DNA of 64,000 nt from CAWEHU01 sp963808965 (GCA_963808965.1 CAWEHU010000019.1:124001-188000); one strand, 5' to 3'. Positions 24,550 through 33,563 are shown, counted from the stretch's first letter. Translations and numbers: made by a program. Notes: generated by a model not told the origin, from the letters alone.

Positions 24550-24846
24550 TTATTGGCCCAGTATGGCATCGAGGTCGCGACGACCGTGCAGCACGCGCGA
24601 AATGAGAACGTTCCCGCTCTCGACGCGGTATAAGATTAAATAGCTCCCGACAGGAAAGCTCCTAAGTCCTGGACGCAGCGCCTCGCGGGCGCGGCCGAGT
24701 TGTGGCTGACCCGCAAGCAGAGCAAACCGGCTTGTCACGGAATGAATCAACCGGTCGGCAACTGCGAAGCTACCGCTCTCTTTCGCGGCATAATACCAAA
24801 TTTCGTCCAGATCCGCGACAGCTTCCGGCGCAAGGCGATGCCCCAT
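24550..24846 (-). CDS. RelE/ParE-type toxin
   Basis: The 98-residue protein has the ParE/RelE fold signature. It has an N-terminal strand-helix (HRLAPEAVADLDEIWYYAAKESG), then the central FALLAGQPQLGRAREALRPGLRSFPVGSYLILYRVESGNVLISRVLHGRRD, where the arginines and the RVLHGRRD end are conserved in the family. ParE toxins poison gyrase and RelE toxins cut mRNA on the ribosome; the sequence favours ParE. The start shares one base with the stop of the antitoxin gene at 24846. Confidence 0.85.
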   Translation of the reverse strand: MGHRLAPEAVADLDEIWYYAAKESGSFAVADRLIHSVTSRFALLAGQPQLGRAREALRPGLRSFPVGSYLILYRVESGNVLISRVLHGRRDLDAILGQ

Positions 24847-25127
24847 CAGCGACGGTCTTGCTGCTCCGCGCTCAAGCGAGCGCGTCCGCGCTGCTTCACC
24901 TCTCTAGCAAGTTCGTGCATTGATTCCTGAGTGATGACCCGTCCCTCGCCGTTGGCGAGTGATGCGTCGGCTTCGTCCAGGGCCGCAAGCACTTCCGCTT
25001 GCCGGCGCTCACGTTCCTCCCAGAGTGCGAGAGCTTGCCTGATCGCGTCCTCCGCGTCACGGAACCGGCCGGTCTCTATGCCTCGCCGGATAAACGCCTC
25101 TTGGTCGGGCGTAGGCCTGATGTTCAT
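24846..25127 (-). CDS. ParD-type antitoxin (ribbon-helix-helix/CopG)
   Basis: This 93-residue protein would neutralise the ParE partner and repress the operon. It starts MNIRPTPDQEAFIRRGIETGRFRDAEDAIRQALALWEE, the ribbon-helix-helix DNA-binding part, followed by a charged C-terminus (QAEVLAALDEADASL) that wraps the toxin. It comes first, and its stop touches the toxin start. It is transcribed towards the MT-A70 gene and is divergent from uvrB. Confidence 0.85.
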   Translation of the reverse strand: MNIRPTPDQEAFIRRGIETGRFRDAEDAIRQALALWEERERRQAEVLAALDEADASLANGEGRVITQESMHELAREVKQRGRARLSAEQQDRR

Positions 25128-25300
25128 TATCCGTCCTCAGAAAGATACGTTGATTGAGGATTCCCCGGCCGCTCACTTTTTCCGCGGAGACGAGTAGCGT
25201 CCGAGGCGACGCGGCCAGGCACAAGCTAGCCCCAACTACCTACCCCTCGACTCCGGGGCGAGCTCACGGCCATTTCTCCGGCCAAGGAGCCCTTCGCCCC

Positions 25301-27502
25301 ATGTCCCAAACCCTCCTCCGCCTGCCGCCGGTCCTATTCACCCCCCAGAAGCAGCCCGCGAAGCCAGTTACCAACAGCTTGCGGGTCGTCTCGGAATACC
25401 AGCCGAGCGGCGATCAGCCGGGCGCGATCCGCGAACTCGTCTCGGGCGTCGAGCAAGGCGAGCGGGATCAGGTGCTGCTCGGCGTTACCGGCTCGGGCAA
25501 GACCTTCACGATGGCCAAGGTGATCGAGGCGGTGCAGAAACCGACGCTGATCCTAGCCCCGAACAAGACGCTCGCGGCTCAGCTCTACGGCGAGATGAAA
25601 AGCTTTTTTCCCGACAACGCGGTGGAATACTTCGTCAGCTACTACGACTATTACCAGCCCGAGGCCTACGTCCCGCGCACCGACACCTATATCGAGAAAG
25701 ACGCGCAGATCAACGAGCAGATCGACCGGATGCGTCACGCCGCGACCCAGGCGCTGCTCGAACGGAACGACGTCATCATCGTCGCGTCCGTCTCCTGCAT
25801 CTACGGTATCGGCTCGGTCGAGACGTACGCGCGGATGGTGGTGAAGCTCGAAAGCGGCGGGCGCATCGAGCGCGACAAGCTGGCGCGCGCCCTGGTCGAA
25901 CTTCAGTACCGGCGCAACGACGCCGCCTTCCAGCGCGGCGCCTTCCGTATGCGCGGCGAGACCGTCGACATCTTCCCGAGCCATTACGAGGACCGTGCTT
26001 GGCGCGTGGCGCTATTCGGCGACGAAATCGAGGCAATCCAGGAGTTCGATCCGCTCACCGGCGAAAAGACCGCGAACCTCGACTCGGTCACGATCTACGC
26101 CAACAGCCACTACGTCACGCCTCGCCCCACCCTCACGCAGGCGGTCGCCGACATCAAGATCGAGCTGAAGCAGCGGCTCGCGGAACTCACCGCCGAGGGC
26201 AAGCTGCTGGAAGTGGAGCGGCTTCAACAGCGCACGACGTTCGACATCGAGATGATGGAAACGACCGGGTCCTGTAAGGGAATCGAGAACTACTCCCGCT
26301 ATCTGTCCGGCCGCAATCCGGGCGAGCCGCCGCCGACCCTGTTCGAGTATATCCCTGAGAACGCGCTCCTGATCGTCGACGAAAGCCATGTGACCGTGCC
26401 GCAGATCGGCGGGATGCAGCGGGGCGATTATGCGCGCAAGTCGATCCTCGCCGAGTTCGGCTTCCGCCTCCCCTCTTGCATCGACAACCGCCCGCTCAAA
26501 TTCGAGGAATGGGAGCGGTTCCGGCCGCAGACGATCTTTGTCAGCGCCACTCCAGGCCCGTGGGAGATGGAACGCACCGCCGGCGTGTTCGCCGAACAGG
26601 TGATCCGTCCGACCGGCCTCATCGACCCCGTGACCGAGGTGCGGCCCGTCGAACGGCAAGTGGACGATCTGCTTGCCGAGTGCCGGGCCGTCACCGCGCA
26701 GGGCGGCCGCGTGCTCGTGACCACGCTCACCAAGCGCATGGCGGAAGATCTCACAGAGTATCTCACCGAGCACGGAGTCAAGGTGCGCTACCTCCACTCC
26801 GATATCGAAACCCTGGAGCGCATCGACATCATCCGCGACCTCCGGCTCGGCGTCATCGACGTGCTGGTCGGCATCAATCTGCTGCGCGAGGGACTCGACA
26901 TCCCGGAATGCGCGCTGGTCGCGATTCTCGACGCGGACAAGGAGGGTTTTCTCCGTTCGGAGACCAGCCTCATCCAGACCATCGGCCGCGCGGCGCGTAA
27001 CATCGATGGTCGGGTCATCCTCTACGCGGACAACATGACCAACAGTCTGCGTCGCGCGATTGAGGAGACGGAACGCCGCCGCGCCAAGCAGCGCGCCTGG
27101 AACGAGACGCACGGCATCACGCCGCAATCGGTCAAGAAGCAGATCGGCCAGGTGCTGCAATCGGTGTTCGAGCAGGATTACGTGACGGTCGCGCCGGTGC
27201 GGGACACGAGCGCCGCCCAATTCGTCGGCAAGGATCTGAAATCGTCCATCGCCGAGTTGGAGAAGCGGATGCGGGCCGCCGCCGCCGACTTGGAATTCGA
27301 GGAGGCCGCCCGGTTGCGGGACGAGATCCGTCGGCTGGAAGCGCTCGATCTCGGCCTCGAGCCGCCGCCGGCGGCGAGCGCGACAACGCGTATGGGATGG
27401 TCGCCCAAACCCAAGCGCGACCGCACGCCGGAGCCGCTGGGTCCCGGCGGGGGCGGCTACGATCCCTCGAAGCGCCGAGGTCAACGGGGGAGACGGGGCT
27501 GA
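25301..27502 (+). CDS. uvrB: Excinuclease ABC subunit B
   Basis: UvrB is the helicase-like subunit that verifies damage and recruits UvrC in nucleotide excision repair. The 733-residue protein has Walker A GVTGSGKT (61-68), the beta-hairpin YYDYYQPEAYVP, the DExx box LIVDESHVT, FVSATPGPWE, helicase motifs VRYLHSDIETLERIDIIRDLRLG and QTIGRAARN, and a UVR domain (IAELEKRMRAAAADLEFEEAARLRDEIRRLE). The start is ATG 25301 (MSQTLLRLPPVL), with GGAG 13 bases upstream. A longer frame adds 49 poor residues. No LexA-type GTTC-N7-GTTC box was noted upstream. Confidence 0.97.
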   Translation: MSQTLLRLPPVLFTPQKQPAKPVTNSLRVVSEYQPSGDQPGAIRELVSGVEQGERDQVLLGVTGSGKTFTMAKVIEAVQKPTLILAPNKTLAAQLYGEMKSFFPDNAVEYFVSYYDYYQPEAYVPRTDTYIEKDAQINEQIDRMRHAATQALLERNDVIIVASVSCIYGIGSVETYARMVVKLESGGRIERDKLARALVELQYRRNDAAFQRGAFRMRGETVDIFPSHYEDRAWRVALFGDEIEAIQEFDPLTGEKTANLDSVTIYANSHYVTPRPTLTQAVADIKIELKQRLAELTAEGKLLEVERLQQRTTFDIEMMETTGSCKGIENYSRYLSGRNPGEPPPTLFEYIPENALLIVDESHVTVPQIGGMQRGDYARKSILAEFGFRLPSCIDNRPLKFEEWERFRPQTIFVSATPGPWEMERTAGVFAEQVIRPTGLIDPVTEVRPVERQVDDLLAECRAVTAQGGRVLVTTLTKRMAEDLTEYLTEHGVKVRYLHSDIETLERIDIIRDLRLGVIDVLVGINLLREGLDIPECALVAILDADKEGFLRSETSLIQTIGRAARNIDGRVILYADNMTNSLRRAIEETERRRAKQRAWNETHGITPQSVKKQIGQVLQSVFEQDYVTVAPVRDTSAAQFVGKDLKSSIAELEKRMRAAAADLEFEEAARLRDEIRRLEALDLGLEPPPAASATTRMGWSPKPKRDRTPEPLGPGGGGYDPSKRRGQRGRRG

Positions 27503-27506
27503 CACA

Positions 27507-28299
27507 ATGAGCGGGTGTTCCGAGGCCATCCCGCAGACGATCCCGCGCGCCGCGCTGGTGACGGGTGGGGCGCGTCGGATCGGCCGGGCCATAGCGCTCG
27601 CCCTCGGGAAAGGCGGGTTCGCTGTCGCGGTCCACTGCCGCACGAGCCTGCGAGGAAGCGGAGGCGGCCTGCGCCGAAATACGCGCTCTAGGGTCGCGGG
27701 CGACCGTGCTGGAAGCGGACCTCACCGATGAGGAGCAGGTCGCGGCGTTGCTGCCGCGAGCGACGGCGGCACTGGGTCCGATCGGCGTCCTGGTGAACAA
27801 CGCCTGTCCGTTCGAGCGCGATGAGTGGGACACAACGACACGCGCGAGTTGGGACGCCCACCTCGAAACCGGGTTGCGTGCGCCCTTCGTTCTCACCCAG
27901 CAGTTTGCCAGGCTTCTGCCGCCCGAGGCCGAAGGTGTTGTGATCAACATGCTGGACCAGCGCGTCTGGTCGCTGACGCCCCACTTCATCTCCTACGCCG
28001 TCGCCAAGGCCGGCCTCTGGGCCCTGACGCAGTCGCTCGCCCTCGCGCTCGCGCCGCGCATCCGGGTCGCGGGAATTGGTCCAGGGCCGGCTCTGCCAAG
28101 CCCGCGTCAGTCTGCGGAGCAATTCCGCAGGCAAGCCCTATCCGTGCCGCTCCGTCACGGCACGTCGCCCGAGGAGATCGCCAGGGCTGTCGTCGGCATC
28201 CTTGCCTTGCCGGCCTTTACCGGACAGATGCTTGCTCTCGATGGGGGCCAGCATCTCCAATGGAGTCCTCGCCGGGACAGGCCGGGGCTGGAGGAATAA
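27507..28299 (+). pseudogene. Short-chain dehydrogenase/reductase (pteridine-reductase-like), frameshifted
   Basis: The first frame (ATG 27507) encodes AALVTGGARRIGRAIALAL, the NAD(P)-binding glycine-rich motif. It ends in nonsense after VHCRTS. The second frame (27706 on) gives ATVLEADLTDEEQV, VLVNNACPF, and the catalytic YAVAK (in HFISYAVAKAGLWALTQSLA), then EEIARAVVGILALPAFTGQMLALDGGQHL. Reading through with one base removed near 27648 joins them as CEEAEAACAEIRALGSRATVLEADL, an unbroken SDR of about 264 residues. Enzymes of this type reduce dihydrofolate or pteridines, or other carbonyl substrates. The break is a single-base insertion, so the gene may be intact in the organism. Confidence 0.8.
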
Positions 28300-28647
28300 C
28301 GTATCGACGCGCGGGTTTTATTTGCGCCGCAGCAACCGGAAACTGCAAAGCGTGCCTGGAAGACTCAATTTGTCCACTCGCAAAGACCGGATTCAGCCGA
28401 GCACAGGCAGAGAACAAGCCGTTTTCGGACCGTCATGGCTTCCGGCTGTAAAATCAATGGCTTGCGGAAGTGCACGCGTTTTGGGCAATCCTTGCGAAAC
28501 CCAGGGAATCCTACGCTTTGACGCGTTCGTGAACGGCGTCGCCCACAGAGTTTTCCACAGGTTCGGTGGATCGATCCGGGCGATTGCCACCCGCTTTTAC
28601 TGTGCAACTGCGAAATCCCTTTTTCTGCAAGGGGCTGGGCCATTCCG
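28300..28647. other. Intergenic stretch before uvrC with a DnaA-box-like motif
   Basis: There is no recognisable gene in these 348 bases. At 28542-28560, CCCACAGAG-TTTTCCACAG contains a TTTTCCACA (28551-28559), one base from the DnaA box TTATCCACA, and a repeated CCACAG. This could be a weak DnaA site or an element of the uvrC promoter. One site is not evidence of an origin, and no origin genes are next to it. Confidence 0.35.
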
Positions 28648-30543
28648 ATGAGCGGGTCCGACCTCCCCTCCGGCCTGCGCGGCCCAGCCGCTATCGAGCG
28701 TGCCCTGGTCAACATGCCGATGGGGCCGGGCGTCTACCGGATGCTCGATTCGGCAGGGGATGCTCTGTACGTCGGCAAGGCCCGCAGCCTGCGCAAACGG
28801 GTCGCGTCCTACACCAATAGCGGGCGATTGCCGGAACGGCTGCGGCGGATGGTGAGCGAGACCGTTTCGGTCGAGATCGTCACGACCCACACCGAAGCCG
28901 AGGCCTTGCTGCTCGAGGCCAATCTCATCAAGCGCTTGAAACCGCGCTTCAATATCGTGCTCCGGGATGACAAATCGTATCCGTGGCTGATGCTGACCGA
29001 GGACCATCCCTTCCCGCAAATCGCCAAGCATCGTGGCGCGCAGACGCGCAAGGCCAGCTATTGGGGACCTTTCGCCTCCGCTTGGGCTGTAAACCAGACG
29101 GTGACGGCGATGCAGCGGGTTTTTCTTCTGCGTTCCTGCGCCGATACTGTATTCGCGAGCCGCAGCCGGCCCTGTCTGCTGTACCAAATCCGCCGCTGCT
29201 CGGCGCCATGCGTCGGCCGGATCAGCGAAGCCGAGTACGGCCGATTGGTGGCCCAGGCCCGGGCTTTTCTGGCCGGCAAGGGATGCGCTGTCCAAAAGGA
29301 GCTGGCGGCCGAGATGGAGGGGGCGGCGCAGGCGCTCGCTTTCGAGCAGGCAGCGGCGATCCGGGACCGCATCCGGGGTCTCACCTTCGTGCAGGGCAGC
29401 GGGGTAGTGAACCCTGCCAGTCTACAGGACGCGGACGTGATCGCAGCGTGGCAGGCGGGCGGGCAGACCTGCGTTCAGGTTTTCTTCGTCCGCGGCGGCC
29501 GCAACAACGGCAACCGGGCCTTCTTTCCGACGCACGCGAAACAGGAGGAGGCCGGTGAGGTCCTGAGCGCCTTTGTCGCCCAGTTCTATGACGATAAGCC
29601 GCCGCCGCCGCTGGTACTGACCAATCATCCGCTGCCGGAGCAGGCGCTGGTGGCCGAAGCGCTCTCGCTCAAGGCTGGGCGCAAGGTCGAGATCGGTGTG
29701 CCCCAGCGGGGCGAGAAGCGCTCAGTCGTCCAGCACGCGGAAACCAACGCACGGGAGGCCCTCGAGCGCAAGCTGGCGGAGTCCGCCGGGCAGACGAAGC
29801 TCCTCGAGGGAGTCGCCGAGCTGTTCGGTCTCCCGGCCCGGCCCGAGCGCATCGAAGTCTATGACAACAGCCACATCATGGGGGCCAACCCGTACGGTGT
29901 CATGATCGTCGCGGGACCGGAGGGCTTCACCAAGGCCGGGTATCGGAAGTTCTCGATCCGCGGCCCCGTCGCCCCGGGAGACGACTTCGCCATGATGCGC
30001 GAGGTGCTGGAGCGGCGCTTCGGCCGCGCGCTGAAAGAGCAGGCGGCCGGCGAGGAGCCTTCGCCCGGGACTGCATGGCCCGATCTCGTGCTGATCGACG
30101 GCGGGGCAGGCCAGCTCTCGGCGGCCCGGGGCGTATTGCAGGACCTCGGCGTGACCGACGTGCCCTTGGTCGCCATCGCGAAAGGCCCCGACCGGGACGC
30201 CGGCCGGGAGTGGTTCCATGTGGACGGCCGAGCCCCGTTCCAACTGCCCCCGCGCGATCCGGTGCTCTACTTCCTCCAGCGCCTCCGGGATGAGGCGCAT
30301 CGTTTCGCCATCTCGACGCATCGGGCGGGCCGTTCGCGGTCACTCACCCGGAGCGAGCTGGACGAGATTCCCGGCATAGGCGCCGCCCGCAAGCGGGCGC
30401 TGCTCAACCATTTTGGGTCGGCCCGTGGGGTGAAGCAGGCAGGTCTGTCCGATCTCGAAGCCGCACCTGGCATCAGCCGCGAGACGGCCCGGCGGATCTA
30501 CGCCCATTTCCACCCCGGCGTCAGGTTGCAGGGCGTTTCCTGA
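28648..30543 (+). CDS. uvrC: Excinuclease ABC subunit C
   Basis: UvrC cuts on both sides of a lesion after UvrB loading. The 631-residue protein has the N-terminal GIY-YIG nuclease (GPGVYRMLDSAGDALYVGKARSLRKRV, about 23-51), a UVR domain (EGAAQALAFEQAAAIRDRI), the C-terminal RNase-H-like nuclease (VYDNSHIMG, LIDGGAGQLSAA), and helix-hairpin-helix motifs (LDEIPGIGAARKRALLNHFGS). The start ATG 28648 is reasonable. It lies about 1.1 kb downstream of uvrB on the same strand, with a broken SDR between. Confidence 0.97.
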   Translation: MSGSDLPSGLRGPAAIERALVNMPMGPGVYRMLDSAGDALYVGKARSLRKRVASYTNSGRLPERLRRMVSETVSVEIVTTHTEAEALLLEANLIKRLKPRFNIVLRDDKSYPWLMLTEDHPFPQIAKHRGAQTRKASYWGPFASAWAVNQTVTAMQRVFLLRSCADTVFASRSRPCLLYQIRRCSAPCVGRISEAEYGRLVAQARAFLAGKGCAVQKELAAEMEGAAQALAFEQAAAIRDRIRGLTFVQGSGVVNPASLQDADVIAAWQAGGQTCVQVFFVRGGRNNGNRAFFPTHAKQEEAGEVLSAFVAQFYDDKPPPPLVLTNHPLPEQALVAEALSLKAGRKVEIGVPQRGEKRSVVQHAETNAREALERKLAESAGQTKLLEGVAELFGLPARPERIEVYDNSHIMGANPYGVMIVAGPEGFTKAGYRKFSIRGPVAPGDDFAMMREVLERRFGRALKEQAAGEEPSPGTAWPDLVLIDGGAGQLSAARGVLQDLGVTDVPLVAIAKGPDRDAGREWFHVDGRAPFQLPPRDPVLYFLQRLRDEAHRFAISTHRAGRSRSLTRSELDEIPGIGAARKRALLNHFGSARGVKQAGLSDLEAAPGISRETARRIYAHFHPGVRLQGVS

Positions 30544-30573
30544 TCGCGCGAGGCGCACTACTGTCCGTCCCGG

Positions 30574-31173
30574 ATGCTGACCGACTTGCCCAACCTGCTG
30601 ACCCTATCGCGCATCGCGGCGATCCCGGTGCTCGTCGTCTTGGTCGCGTTGCGCCATCCGCTCGCGGATTTTGCCGCTTGCGTCGTGTTCAGCACAGCCG
30701 CGCTGACCGACTATTTTGATGGCAAGCTCGCCCGGACCCGCCGGCAGGTCTCGAATTTCGGCCGTATGCTCGACCCGATCGCGGATAAGCTACTGGTCGG
30801 CGCGACTCTGATGATGCTGGCCGGGGAAGCCCGCCTCTCGTTCTGGGGACTGTACCCCGCAATCGTTATCCTGCTCCGCGAGATCCTGGTCAGCGGATTG
30901 CGAGAGTATCTGGCCGGCCTGCGTATCGGCCTTCCGGTGACGCCGCTGGCTAAGTGGAAGACCGGCTTCCAAATGGGCGCTCTCGGCACCCTGCTGGCGG
31001 GAGACAGCTCCGCCACCCTGCTGCATCTGCCGTTCCTCCCCGTCGCGGCGATCGGGGAGGCAATGCTCTGGATCGCGGCCGTGCTCACCTTGATGACCGG
31101 ATGGGATTATCTGACCGCCGGCCTGCGCCACGCTGCGGCCCCCGCGCGGCGGGACACGGTACCTCCCGGTTGA
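30574..31173 (+). CDS. pgsA: CDP-diacylglycerol-glycerol-3-phosphate 3-phosphatidyltransferase
   Basis: PgsA makes phosphatidylglycerol phosphate, the committed step to phosphatidylglycerol and cardiolipin, in the inner membrane. The 199-residue protein begins MLTDLPNLLTLSRIAAIPVLVVL. The CDP-alcohol phosphotransferase motif is seen in STAALTDYFDGKLARTRRQVSNFGRMLDPIADKLL (D-x2-DG-x2-AR-x8-G-x3-D-x3-D), with four to five helices. It starts 31 bases after the uvrC stop, probably in the same transcript. Confidence 0.95.
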   Translation: MLTDLPNLLTLSRIAAIPVLVVLVALRHPLADFAACVVFSTAALTDYFDGKLARTRRQVSNFGRMLDPIADKLLVGATLMMLAGEARLSFWGLYPAIVILLREILVSGLREYLAGLRIGLPVTPLAKWKTGFQMGALGTLLAGDSSATLLHLPFLPVAAIGEAMLWIAAVLTLMTGWDYLTAGLRHAAAPARRDTVPPG

Positions 31174-31307
31174 CAAGTGGCGTCTCAAGTACGCCTTAAG
31201 TCAGCAACTTGGGCGCGCGGTCCTTGAGCCGGAACGACGATGGAGGCAGATTGTCGCCCGGTCAGGAGCGCCTGAGCTGACCCATTTGGCTTCGGAGCGT
31301 TTCAGCT

Positions 31308-31904
31308 ATGCGGCGTATCGCCCTGCTCGGTTTGGTTTTGGCACTCCCCGGCTGCGCGGGGTTCGGGGACTTCCTAGGCGATACTTTCACCTTTGGAACG
31401 CGACCCAATGTTCCGCTGGCGAATAGCGAAAACACGCGGCGCGTCATGGGTTTGGAATCCAGCACAGAGCCCCTGGTTCCGGAGTCGGGCAATGTTTGGC
31501 CCGGCGCCGTCGCCCCTACCCCGACGCTCCAGGATCTCGAGAAGCAGGGCAATGTTGAGACCACGCCTGCGCCGTCGCCCAATGGCGCGCCCTTCCTGCC
31601 CGACCATCGCCAGCCCCGGCCGGGCAGTTCGACGCCGCCAGGATCGAACCAGCCCGCGCTGCCGCCCGAGTTGCAGATTCCGCCGCAGTCGCCCCCACCA
31701 GTCTCGGCCAATCCGCCCGTGCCACCGGCCCAGGGTCAGGCCGTGCAGACCCGGGGCGGCCCTGCCGTGACTTCAGGTGGGACGAGCGGGTACCAGACGC
31801 TCACCACGCCACAGGGTCAGGCGATCGTGGTACCCAACGGCAACGGGACCAGCACGATCATCCATCCGAACGGGACCGTCGAAACGGTACCGACACCGCA
31901 CTGA
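31308..31904 (+). CDS. Proline-rich putative lipoprotein
   Basis: The 198-residue product starts MRRIALLGLVLALPGC, a lipoprotein signal with Cys16. Residues 60-150 are proline-, glutamine- and serine-rich, interrupted by LQIPPQSPPPVSANPPVPPAQ, and the C-terminus has NGNGTSTIIHPNGTVETVPTPH, a weak beta-strand repeat. No catalytic motif is visible. It resembles small outer-envelope lipoproteins of unknown role in acetic acid bacteria-like genomes. It is transcribed toward moaD, six bases before it, so it may be cotranscribed. Confidence 0.6.
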   Translation: MRRIALLGLVLALPGCAGFGDFLGDTFTFGTRPNVPLANSENTRRVMGLESSTEPLVPESGNVWPGAVAPTPTLQDLEKQGNVETTPAPSPNGAPFLPDHRQPRPGSSTPPGSNQPALPPELQIPPQSPPPVSANPPVPPAQGQAVQTRGGPAVTSGGTSGYQTLTTPQGQAIVVPNGNGTSTIIHPNGTVETVPTPH

Positions 31905-31910
31905 CCGGCG

Positions 31911-32183
31911 ATGACGAAGCCTGGAGCGCCCATTACGCTTCTCTACTTCGCCTGGCTCCGGGAGCGGATCGGCATCGGCGAAGAGCATTTGGCCTTGCCG
32001 GAGGGGGTCTCGACCGTTTCAGGCCTGATCGAATGGCTGAGCGCGTCCAGCACCACTCACGCAGCCGCCTTCGCGAATCCGCAAACGATACGCTGTGCCG
32101 TGAACCAGGATTTCGCGGAGGCATCCACGCCGATCGCTCCAGGGGACGAGGTGGCGTTCTTCCCCCCCGTCACGGGGGGCTGA
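31911..32183 (+). CDS. moaD: Molybdopterin synthase sulfur-carrier subunit
   Basis: MoaD is the ubiquitin-like carrier that donates its C-terminal thiocarboxylate to make molybdopterin. The 90-residue protein begins MTKPGAPITLLYFAWLRERIG and ends FFPPVTGG, the invariant double-glycine tail. It lies 14 bases before moaE, forming the two subunits of the synthase in one operon. Confidence 0.93.
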   Translation: MTKPGAPITLLYFAWLRERIGIGEEHLALPEGVSTVSGLIEWLSASSTTHAAAFANPQTIRCAVNQDFAEASTPIAPGDEVAFFPPVTGG

Positions 32184-32197
32184 AGAATGGCCGGTGC

Positions 32198-32740
32198 ATG
32201 GCCCGCGTGAGTGTGCAGGGGGAGGACTTCGACATCGGCGCAGAGTTCGCCGCGCTCACCCGTGCGCGCGCCGACATCGGGGGTATCGGCTGCTTCGTCG
32301 GCACCGTTCGCGATGAGGCCGGCGGCCGGCGGATCGCGGTCATGACGCTGGAGCACTACCCCGCCATGACAGTCCGCGCGCTAGAAAAAATCGCCGCAGA
32401 GGCGGAGCAGCGCTGGGGCCTGCTCGGCTGCACGGTGATCCATCGAATTGGGGACCTCCGGCCGGGAGAGAACATCGTGCTCGTGCTGGCCGCCGCGGCG
32501 CACCGGCAGGCGGCGCTGGACGCGACCGGCTTTCTCATCGACTGGCTGAAGACCCGCGCGCCGTTCTGGAAGAAAGAGCGGTTCCTCGATGGAAGCGAGG
32601 CATGGGTGGCTGGGCGCGTGGCGGACGAAGCGGCTGCCGCGCGCTGGGGAACGCCGGCGTCGGTTAGGCCGCGCGCTTCGCCACCTCCGCCGGAGACATC
32701 CGCACCAGCGCCTCGTAGTCGGTCAGCAGCGCCTCGGTAA
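32198..32740 (+). CDS. moaE: Molybdopterin synthase catalytic subunit
   Basis: MoaE transfers sulfur from MoaD to precursor Z. The ATG at 32198 gives MARVSVQGEDFDIGAEFAALTRARADIGGIGCFVGTVRDEAGG, with the family block LEHYPAMTVRALEKIAAEAEQRWGL and HRIGDLRPGENIVLVLAAAAHRQAALDA. The catalytic lysines are in LKTRAPFWKKERF. The normal protein ends near WGTP (about residue 157). Here the frame reads on for about 25 proline/serine/arginine-rich residues into the 3' end of the convergent ilvE gene, overlapping it by 77 bases. A TAG in the +1 frame follows closely, so a one-base deletion near the stop may explain the tail. Confidence 0.9.
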   Translation: MARVSVQGEDFDIGAEFAALTRARADIGGIGCFVGTVRDEAGGRRIAVMTLEHYPAMTVRALEKIAAEAEQRWGLLGCTVIHRIGDLRPGENIVLVLAAAAHRQAALDATGFLIDWLKTRAPFWKKERFLDGSEAWVAGRVADEAAAARWGTPASVRPRASPPPPETSAPAPRSRSAAPR

Positions 32741-33563
32741 TCGGCCCGGGAGCAAAACTATGCTCGGCGATCTGCCGGATCGGCGTGACCTCGGCCGCGG
32801 TGCCGGCCAGGAACGCTTCGCTCGCCTGCGGCATCTCCTCGGGCATGATGACCCGCTCCACGACCTTGATCTGCCGGGAGCGGGCGATGGACATCACCGT
32901 ACGGCGGGTAATGCCGTCGAGGAAGCAGTCCGGCGTCGGCGTGTGCAACTCGCCGTTCATCACGAAGAAAATGTTGGCGCCTGTGGACTCGGCCACTTGG
33001 CCGCGCCAATCCAGCATCAGCGCATCGTCGCAGCCGGCGGCCTCCGCGGCGTGCTTCGACAGCGTGCCGATCATGTACAGTCCGGCCGCTTTCGAGGCGG
33101 TCGGGGCGGTGCGCGGGTCGGGGCGGCGCCACTCCGCCATGCAGAGCCGGATGCCCTTCATCCGGTTCGGGCCGAAATAGCTGGGCCACGCCCAAGCGGC
33201 GATCGCGAGATGGATCTTGGTTTGCTGGGCGGATACGGCCAGCTGTTCGGAGCCGCGCCAGGCGATGGGGCGCACATAGCCGTCAGTCAGACCGTTGGCC
33301 GCGAGCACCTCGTTGCAAGCATGGTCGATCGCATCTGCGTCCCAGGGAATCGTGAAGCCGAGGAGCCGGGCCGAGTTGATGAGGCGGTCTGTGTGATCGC
33401 GCAGGCGAAAGATGTTCCCGCTATAGGCCCGCTCACCCTCGAAGACCGAGCTGGCGTAATGCAACCCATGCGTGAGTACGTGCAGTTTGGCGTCCCGCCA
33501 GGGAACCAGCGCGCCGTCCCACCAGATCACGCCGTCGCGGTCGTCGAAAGGAACAAGCGGCAT
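32664..33563 (-). CDS. ilvE: Branched-chain amino acid aminotransferase
   Basis: IlvE performs the last step in leucine, isoleucine and valine synthesis with PLP. The 299-residue fold type IV protein starts MPLVPFDDRDGVIWWDGALV, continues HGLHYASSVFEGERAYSG, IRPIAWRGSEQ-type loop (YVRPIAWRGSEQL), the Schiff-base lysine in APTASKAAGLYMIG, and STGANIFFVMNGELHTPT. Length and motifs fit class IV aminotransferases. It is convergent with moaE and divergent from the MarR gene, so a shared promoter region lies in 33564-33665. Confidence 0.93.
   Translation of the reverse strand: MPLVPFDDRDGVIWWDGALVPWRDAKLHVLTHGLHYASSVFEGERAYSGNIFRLRDHTDRLINSARLLGFTIPWDADAIDHACNEVLAANGLTDGYVRPIAWRGSEQLAVSAQQTKIHLAIAAWAWPSYFGPNRMKGIRLCMAEWRRPDPRTAPTASKAAGLYMIGTLSKHAAEAAGCDDALMLDWRGQVAESTGANIFFVMNGELHTPTPDCFLDGITRRTVMSIARSRQIKVVERVIMPEEMPQASEAFLAGTAAEVTPIRQIAEHSFAPGPITEALLTDYEALVRMSPAEVAKRAA

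Noticed and set aside
26012..27643. A 543-codon minus-strand frame opposite uvrB
   Set aside because: Antisense shadow of uvrB, with no ribosome site or motif.
28300..28647. Replication origin before uvrC
   Set aside because: Only one DnaA-like site and no origin-linked genes or AT-rich unwinding region.
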